DNA of 64,000 nucleotides from Rhizobium sp. Q54. Its GTDB lineage: Bacteria > Pseudomonadota > Alphaproteobacteria > UBA2966 > CAIVPW01. The position numbers and the translations under genes were made by a program. Below, in pieces: positions 60,156 to 64,000 of this stretch. How positions within the stretch are numbered: the first letter of the stretch is position 1; each line of letters starts with the position of its first letter. Where the stretch lies: NCBI GenBank assembly GCA_945904955.1, contig CAMDPO010000001.1, forward strand, positions 92,293-156,292, given 5' to 3'. The notes below the pieces were generated by a model. The model made no database searches. It was not told the origin of the DNA and worked only from the letters and a program-made list of their open reading frames with translations.

Positions 60156-62135
60156 ATGAGTGACCTGTTTTCTTCGCCCAAGGGCGGCAAGGGCGCCGTC
60201 GACAAGTACACCGCACGCGACATCGAGGTCCTGGAGGGTCTCGAGCCTGTGCGGCGCCGCCCCGGCATGTACATCGGCGGCATCGACGAGAACGGCCTGC
60301 ACCACCTCGCCGCCGAGATCCTCGACAACTCCATGGACGAGGCGGTCGCCGGATTTGCGAGCCGTATCGAGATGAGCCTGGGCGCCGACGGCTCGCTCAC
60401 CATTGACGACAATGGCCGCGGCATCCCCGTCGACAAGCATCCGAAGTTCAAGACGCGTTCGGCGCTGGAGGTGATTCTCACCACCCTGCACTCGGGCGCC
60501 AAGTTCAGCGACAAGGTCTATCACACCGCCGGCGGCCTGCACGGCGTCGGCGCGTCGGTGGTGAACGCCCTTTCTTCGCAGCTCGACATAGAGGTGGCGC
60601 GCGATGGCCGCCTGTGGACACAGACGTTCGAGCGCGGTGTACCGAAGGGCAAGCTCAAGGATGCGGGCACGGTCCGCAACCGGCGCGGCACCAAGATCAC
60701 GTTCTGGCCGGACGCCAAGATTTTCGGCGAGGACGCGCACTTCCGCCCTGCCCGACTCTACAAGATGGCGCGCTCCAAGGCGTACCTGTACCGCGGCGTC
60801 GAGATTCGCTGGAGCTGCGATCCCAAGTTGCTCGGCAAAGATGCTGCCGTGCCCGAATCGGAGACCCTGCACTTCCCCGGCGGCCTCGCTGACTTCCTGG
60901 CGGCCGAGCTCGACCAGCAAGCCACTGCGACCCCGGCGCCGTTCGCCGCGCGCGTGGCGATGCCGAGCGGCAAGGGCGAGATCGAGTGGGCCGTGGCATG
61001 GCCGACCGAAGGCGAAGCAGGACTGATGTCCTCCTATTGCAACACCGTGCCGACGCCGGGCGGCGGCACCCACGTGCAGGGCCTGCGCGCGGCCCTGGCG
61101 AAGGGGTTGCGGGCCTACGGCGATCTAGTCGGCAATCGCCGCGTTGCCCAGGTGACGCCGGAAGACGTTGTCGACTCGTCGTCCGCCGTGCTGTCGGTCT
61201 TCATTCCGGAGCCGCTTTTCCACGGCCAGACCAAGGACAAGCTCGGCAACCCCGAGGCCGCCAAGCTAGTCGAGCAGGTCGTACGCGATCACTTCGACCA
61301 CTGGCTGTCGGGGGCACCCGACATGGCCAACGGCCTGCTCGAGTTCGTGATCCAGCGCGCCGAGGAGCGCCTGGCGCGCCGCGCTGACAAGGACGTCGCG
61401 CGCAAGACCGCGACCCGCAAGCTGCGCTTGCCCGGCAAGCTCGCCGACTGCTCGCGCACCGGCGCCAACGGCACCGAGCTCCTTCTGGTCGAGGGCGACT
61501 CGGCCGGTGGCACCGCCAAGCAGGCGCGCAGCCGCGAGACCCAGGCCGTCCTGCCTCTGCGCGGCAAGATCCTCAACGTCGCCTCCGCCGCCACCGGCAA
61601 GATGCAAGCAAACCAAGAGATCTCGGACCTGCTGCTGGCGCTCGGCTGCCAGACCGGCGAGCGCTTCCGCGAGGCCGAGTTGCGCTACGAGAAGGTCATC
61701 ATCATGACCGACGCCGACGTGGACGGCGCCCACATCGCCTCGCTGCTCATGACGTTCTTCTATCGCCAGCTGCCCGGCCTGATCAGCAGCGGCCACCTGT
61801 ACCTAGCGTTGCCGCCGCTCTACCGCCTGACGCACGGCGCCACCACGATCTACGCCCGCGACGACGCCCACAAGGAGCAGCTCCTCAAGACGACCTTCGC
61901 CGGCAAGGGCAAGGTGGACATCAGCCGATTCAAGGGATTGGGCGAAATGCCCGCCTCCCAGCTAAAGTCCACGACGATGGACCCGGCGCAACGGACCTTG
62001 CTGCGCGTCGTCGTCGCCGACGACCGCGCCCGCGAGACCGACGACCTCGTCGAGCGCCTGATGGGAAGGAAACCCGAGTTGCGCCTCGAGTTCATCCAGC
62101 AGCACGCGCCTGAGGTGGAGGAGCTGGATGTTTAA
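60156..62135 (+). CDS. parE: DNA topoisomerase IV subunit B
   Basis: ATPase and TOPRIM subunit of the decatenase that separates daughter chromosomes. The GHKL ATPase part has [27 protein letters not shown] and the [18 protein letters not shown] lid region; the TOPRIM domain has [22 protein letters not shown] and [15 protein letters not shown]. At 659 residues and with the [16 protein letters not shown] start, it matches ParE rather than the longer GyrB. The ATG at 60156 is the only start that gives the normal N-terminus. Confidence 0.95.
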   Translation: MSDLFSSPKGGKGAVDKYTARDIEVLEGLEPVRRRPGMYIGGIDENGLHHLAAEILDNSMDEAVAGFASRIEMSLGADGSLTIDDNGRGIPVDKHPKFKTRSALEVILTTLHSGAKFSDKVYHTAGGLHGVGASVVNALSSQLDIEVARDGRLWTQTFERGVPKGKLKDAGTVRNRRGTKITFWPDAKIFGEDAHFRPARLYKMARSKAYLYRGVEIRWSCDPKLLGKDAAVPESETLHFPGGLADFLAAELDQQATATPAPFAARVAMPSGKGEIEWAVAWPTEGEAGLMSSYCNTVPTPGGGTHVQGLRAALAKGLRAYGDLVGNRRVAQVTPEDVVDSSSAVLSVFIPEPLFHGQTKDKLGNPEAAKLVEQVVRDHFDHWLSGAPDMANGLLEFVIQRAEERLARRADKDVARKTATRKLRLPGKLADCSRTGANGTELLLVEGDSAGGTAKQARSRETQAVLPLRGKILNVASAATGKMQANQEISDLLLALGCQTGERFREAELRYEKVIIMTDADVDGAHIASLLMTFFYRQLPGLISSGHLYLALPPLYRLTHGATTIYARDDAHKEQLLKTTFAGKGKVDISRFKGLGEMPASQLKSTTMDPAQRTLLRVVVADDRARETDDLVERLMGRKPELRLEFIQQHAPEVEELDV

Positions 62136-63036
62136 CGCTGCAGCCGACGAGCAGACCTCGGTTGCCGATCACCTGCAGGACTTGCTCTCCGACCACAGCC
62201 ACGACATCCGCACGGGCGCCAAGGCGTTGCTCGGGCTCGCTGCCCAGGTCAACACCACGGACGACGCGGCGCGCTTCGCCTCGGTCGTCTCCCATGTAGT
62301 CGGCGAGGAGTCCGGCAACTGGGACTTGGCCCGCAACCTCATCAACTCGCTCGAGGCGCGCTTCCGTCAAAGCGTCGGCGTCCAGGGCAACCTCGCGGTT
62401 GCGTGCTACCTGTCGAGCCATTGGGTCGCCGGACTCGAGGCGGAAAGCCGTGCCATGGCAGCGGCGCGGGAAAGCGCCCTGTCGGTATGCGTGTGGGTCC
62501 GCCTCTCGGCGGCGCATGCGTTCCAGGGTCAGCAGGATTGGCAGTCGTGTTTTGCTTTGCTCGGCCCGGTGCTTGACCTTGCCCAGGGTGTACAGGCCGG
62601 CTCGCGCCACGACAGCGCCATCGCCTCGATTGCCAACAACCTCGCCACCGATCTCCTCGATTTCGAGCAGCGCACCGCCCCGCACGACGACGCGCTCGAG
62701 CGCGCCACGCTCCTCAGTCACCGTTTCTGGGAGAGCGCCGGCAGCTGGATCCACCACGAGCGCGCCGAGTACCTGCTGGCGCTCACCTACAACGCCCTGC
62801 ACCGCTTCGACGAGGCGCGCCGGGCCGCAACGCGCGCCCTGGCGATCATCGACTCCCATGGCGACGAGCCGGTCGACCGCGCCTTCATCAACATCGAACT
62901 GGCGCTCGCCTGCCGCGAACTCAAGCGCACGGAAGACTTCGAGCGCGCCCGCAAGAACGCGTCCGACATCGCCGGGACCTTCGAGGACCCAGGCCTGCAG
63001 CAGTGGTTCCAGTCCAAGTACGCCCGCGTCGCCTAA
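62128..63036 (+). CDS. Helical-repeat (TPR-like) protein of unknown function
   Basis: I do not recognise this 302-residue protein. It is almost wholly alpha-helical and Ala/Leu/Glu/Arg-rich, soluble, without a signal peptide. Pairs of helices such as FDEARRAATRALAIIDSHG and FINIELALACRELKRTEDFERARKNASDI look like tetratricopeptide-type repeats in the second half; the first half is less regular. The start codon overlaps the parE stop by 8 nt (ATGTTTAA), so the two are probably translated together. Confidence 0.75.
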   Translation: MFNAAADEQTSVADHLQDLLSDHSHDIRTGAKALLGLAAQVNTTDDAARFASVVSHVVGEESGNWDLARNLINSLEARFRQSVGVQGNLAVACYLSSHWVAGLEAESRAMAAARESALSVCVWVRLSAAHAFQGQQDWQSCFALLGPVLDLAQGVQAGSRHDSAIASIANNLATDLLDFEQRTAPHDDALERATLLSHRFWESAGSWIHHERAEYLLALTYNALHRFDEARRAATRALAIIDSHGDEPVDRAFINIELALACRELKRTEDFERARKNASDIAGTFEDPGLQQWFQSKYARVA

Positions 63037-63042
63037 GCGGCG

Positions 63043-63741
63043 CTAGGCCAACCACTCCTGCATGGCGGCGGTCACCGCCTTCGGATTCTCCAGCGGGGCG
63101 AAGTGCCCGGCGTCGGGAATGACGACCAGCTTGGCGTCCGGAATCGCCTCAGCCATCTCCTCGGCGCGATCCTTCGGCGTGATCTGATCGTCGCTCCCTA
63201 CGATCACCGTGGTCGGAATGCCGATGGTGGCGAGGTCGGCGCGGCTATCCGGCCGGGCGAGGATCGCCAGCTGCTGGCGCACGAAACCGTCGACCCCGAC
63301 CGCATTGGCCATTTCGGCAACGATCCCCGCCAGATGCGGGTCGTCCTTGTTGCGTGGCGCCAGGAACCCGGGCCGCAGCAGCGGGAGGACCGCCGCGACG
63401 CCTTCCCGAGTCGCCAGCTCGATCAGCATATGCCGCCGCGCGGACTGATCGGCCGTGTCCGGCCGTGCGGTCGTATCTAGCAGGCAGAGGCGGTCCACCC
63501 GTAGGGGCGCCCGGCGCAGGATCTCGAAGGCTACGTAGCCGCCCATGGACAGCCCGGCGAGGGCAAAGCGTTCTGGCGCGCTACGCAGGACCCTTTCCGC
63601 CAGCCCACCCAGGGTGTCAGCGTTGGCGCTATCAGCGACCGCAACGGGCCGCCCGCGCCCTAGGACTGCGGCCTGGTCGGCCCACAATCGGGCGGTATTG
63701 AGCAGGCCCGGTATCAGAATCAGTGGCAAACCGGCATTCAC
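63043..63741 (-). CDS. Alpha/beta hydrolase
   Basis: A 232-residue alpha/beta hydrolase. LILIPGLLNTARLW gives the oxyanion region, GLSMGGYVAFEILRRAP the nucleophile elbow, VGSDDQITP the acid and DAGHFAPLENP the histidine, all as in small esterases and carboxylesterases of the BioH/PcaD type. The start is GTG. It ends 6 bp from the convergent TPR-like gene. Substrate unknown. Confidence 0.85.
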   Translation of the reverse strand: MNAGLPLILIPGLLNTARLWADQAAVLGRGRPVAVADSANADTLGGLAERVLRSAPERFALAGLSMGGYVAFEILRRAPLRVDRLCLLDTTARPDTADQSARRHMLIELATREGVAAVLPLLRPGFLAPRNKDDPHLAGIVAEMANAVGVDGFVRQQLAILARPDSRADLATIGIPTTVIVGSDDQITPKDRAEEMAEAIPDAKLVVIPDAGHFAPLENPKAVTAAMQEWLA

Positions 63742-63888
63742 GCCTTATATTGTGCCCGAATTCGTGCGGCTCTTGTCCGCACATGCGAGCCGCAAGCGCG
63801 AGTGCGCGCGAGCGTAGGTGCTACCCCGCTCGGGACAGGTCCGAACGTGAGTGCCCGCTGGCGTGCTTCGGCGCAGTAATTAGGTGTA

Positions 63889-64000
63889 ATGAATTTTTCC
63901 GACTTGGGCTTAAGCCCTGAGGTCCTGCGAGCCGTAGAGGAAGCAGGCTACTCCCAGCCAACGCCAATCCAAGAGCGGGCGATCCCGATCGTCCTGCAAG
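63889..64000 (+). CDS. DEAD-box RNA helicase (N-terminal part; continues outside window)
   Basis: Only 37 codons are in the window. [20 protein letters not shown] then [17 protein letters not shown] is the DEAD-box Q-motif, which contacts the adenine of ATP and has the RhlE-type spacing. A TTAGGTG sequence lies just before the ATG. The rest of the gene is beyond the right edge. Confidence 0.85.
   Translation, partial: MNFSDLGLSPEVLRAVEEAGYSQPTPIQERAIPIVLQ

Noticed and set aside
63735-63755. TATAAG box in front of the small alpha/beta hydrolase as a leaderless promoter
   Set aside because: It ends only 2 nt before the GTG start, so transcription would begin inside the gene, and no -35 box is seen.

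Overview
The window is about 64 kb of high-GC DNA that reads as an alphaproteobacterial chromosome. The evidence is gene order: rpsB-tsf-pyrH-frr-uppS-cdsA-dxr, dnaE-lolD-lolC, a 14-gene nuo operon continuing into birA-coaX-rnj-DUF1467, tig-clpP-clpX-lon-hupB, and glnB-glnA. The genus cannot be named from sequence alone. There is no rRNA operon, CRISPR array, integrase or insertion sequence. Apart from parts of 44.5-55.4 kb and a few remnants, this is core genome.

Layout. 1-5.8 kb (minus strand): translation and envelope-precursor operon led by rpsB and ending in dxr, which runs off the left edge. 6.0-11.6 kb (minus): dnaE, lolD, lolC. 11.7-13.2 kb (plus): an archaeal/eukaryotic-type prolyl-tRNA synthetase at the place where alphaproteobacteria usually carry the short bacterial type. 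13.2-31.2 kb (minus): one closely packed unit, nuoA to nuoN, then birA, coaX, an RNase J-like nuclease, a DUF1467 protein and a small exported protein. 31.4-33.0 kb: tRNA-Asp, marC, a decayed metallophosphoesterase fragment, tRNA-Val. 33.0-40.0 kb (minus): HU, Lon, ClpX, ClpP, trigger factor and tRNA-Leu, a protein quality-control block. 40.1-44.5 kb (minus): a NAD(P)H-hydrate repair enzyme carrying an unexpected GyrI-like domain, then the YcjF/YcjX pair.

44.7-57.5 kb: nitrogen genes. amtB-glnK and glnB-glnA lie on the plus strand, and the glnBA leader holds a near-consensus sigma-54 promoter, which fits NtrC control. Between the two PII genes sits the accessory part of the window: a phage-tail-fibre-like protein with a self-cleaving S74 chaperone domain and its own promoter and terminator, a DadA-like oxidase, a small lipoprotein, an intact fatty-acyl-AMP ligase, a decayed second ligase that was fused to an acyltransferase and is cut off beside tRNA-His, and two small membrane proteins.

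57.6-64.0 kb: two RDD membrane proteins, a large secreted or anchored alpha/beta hydrolase, parE with a promoter almost on top of its start codon, an overlapping helical-repeat protein of unknown function, a small alpha/beta hydrolase, and the first codons of a DEAD-box RNA helicase.

I did not find a convincing new multi-gene system. The most novel items are the Nnr-GyrI fusion, the replaced prolyl-tRNA synthetase, the orphan S74 tail-fibre cassette, and the decayed ligase-acyltransferase next to tRNA-His.
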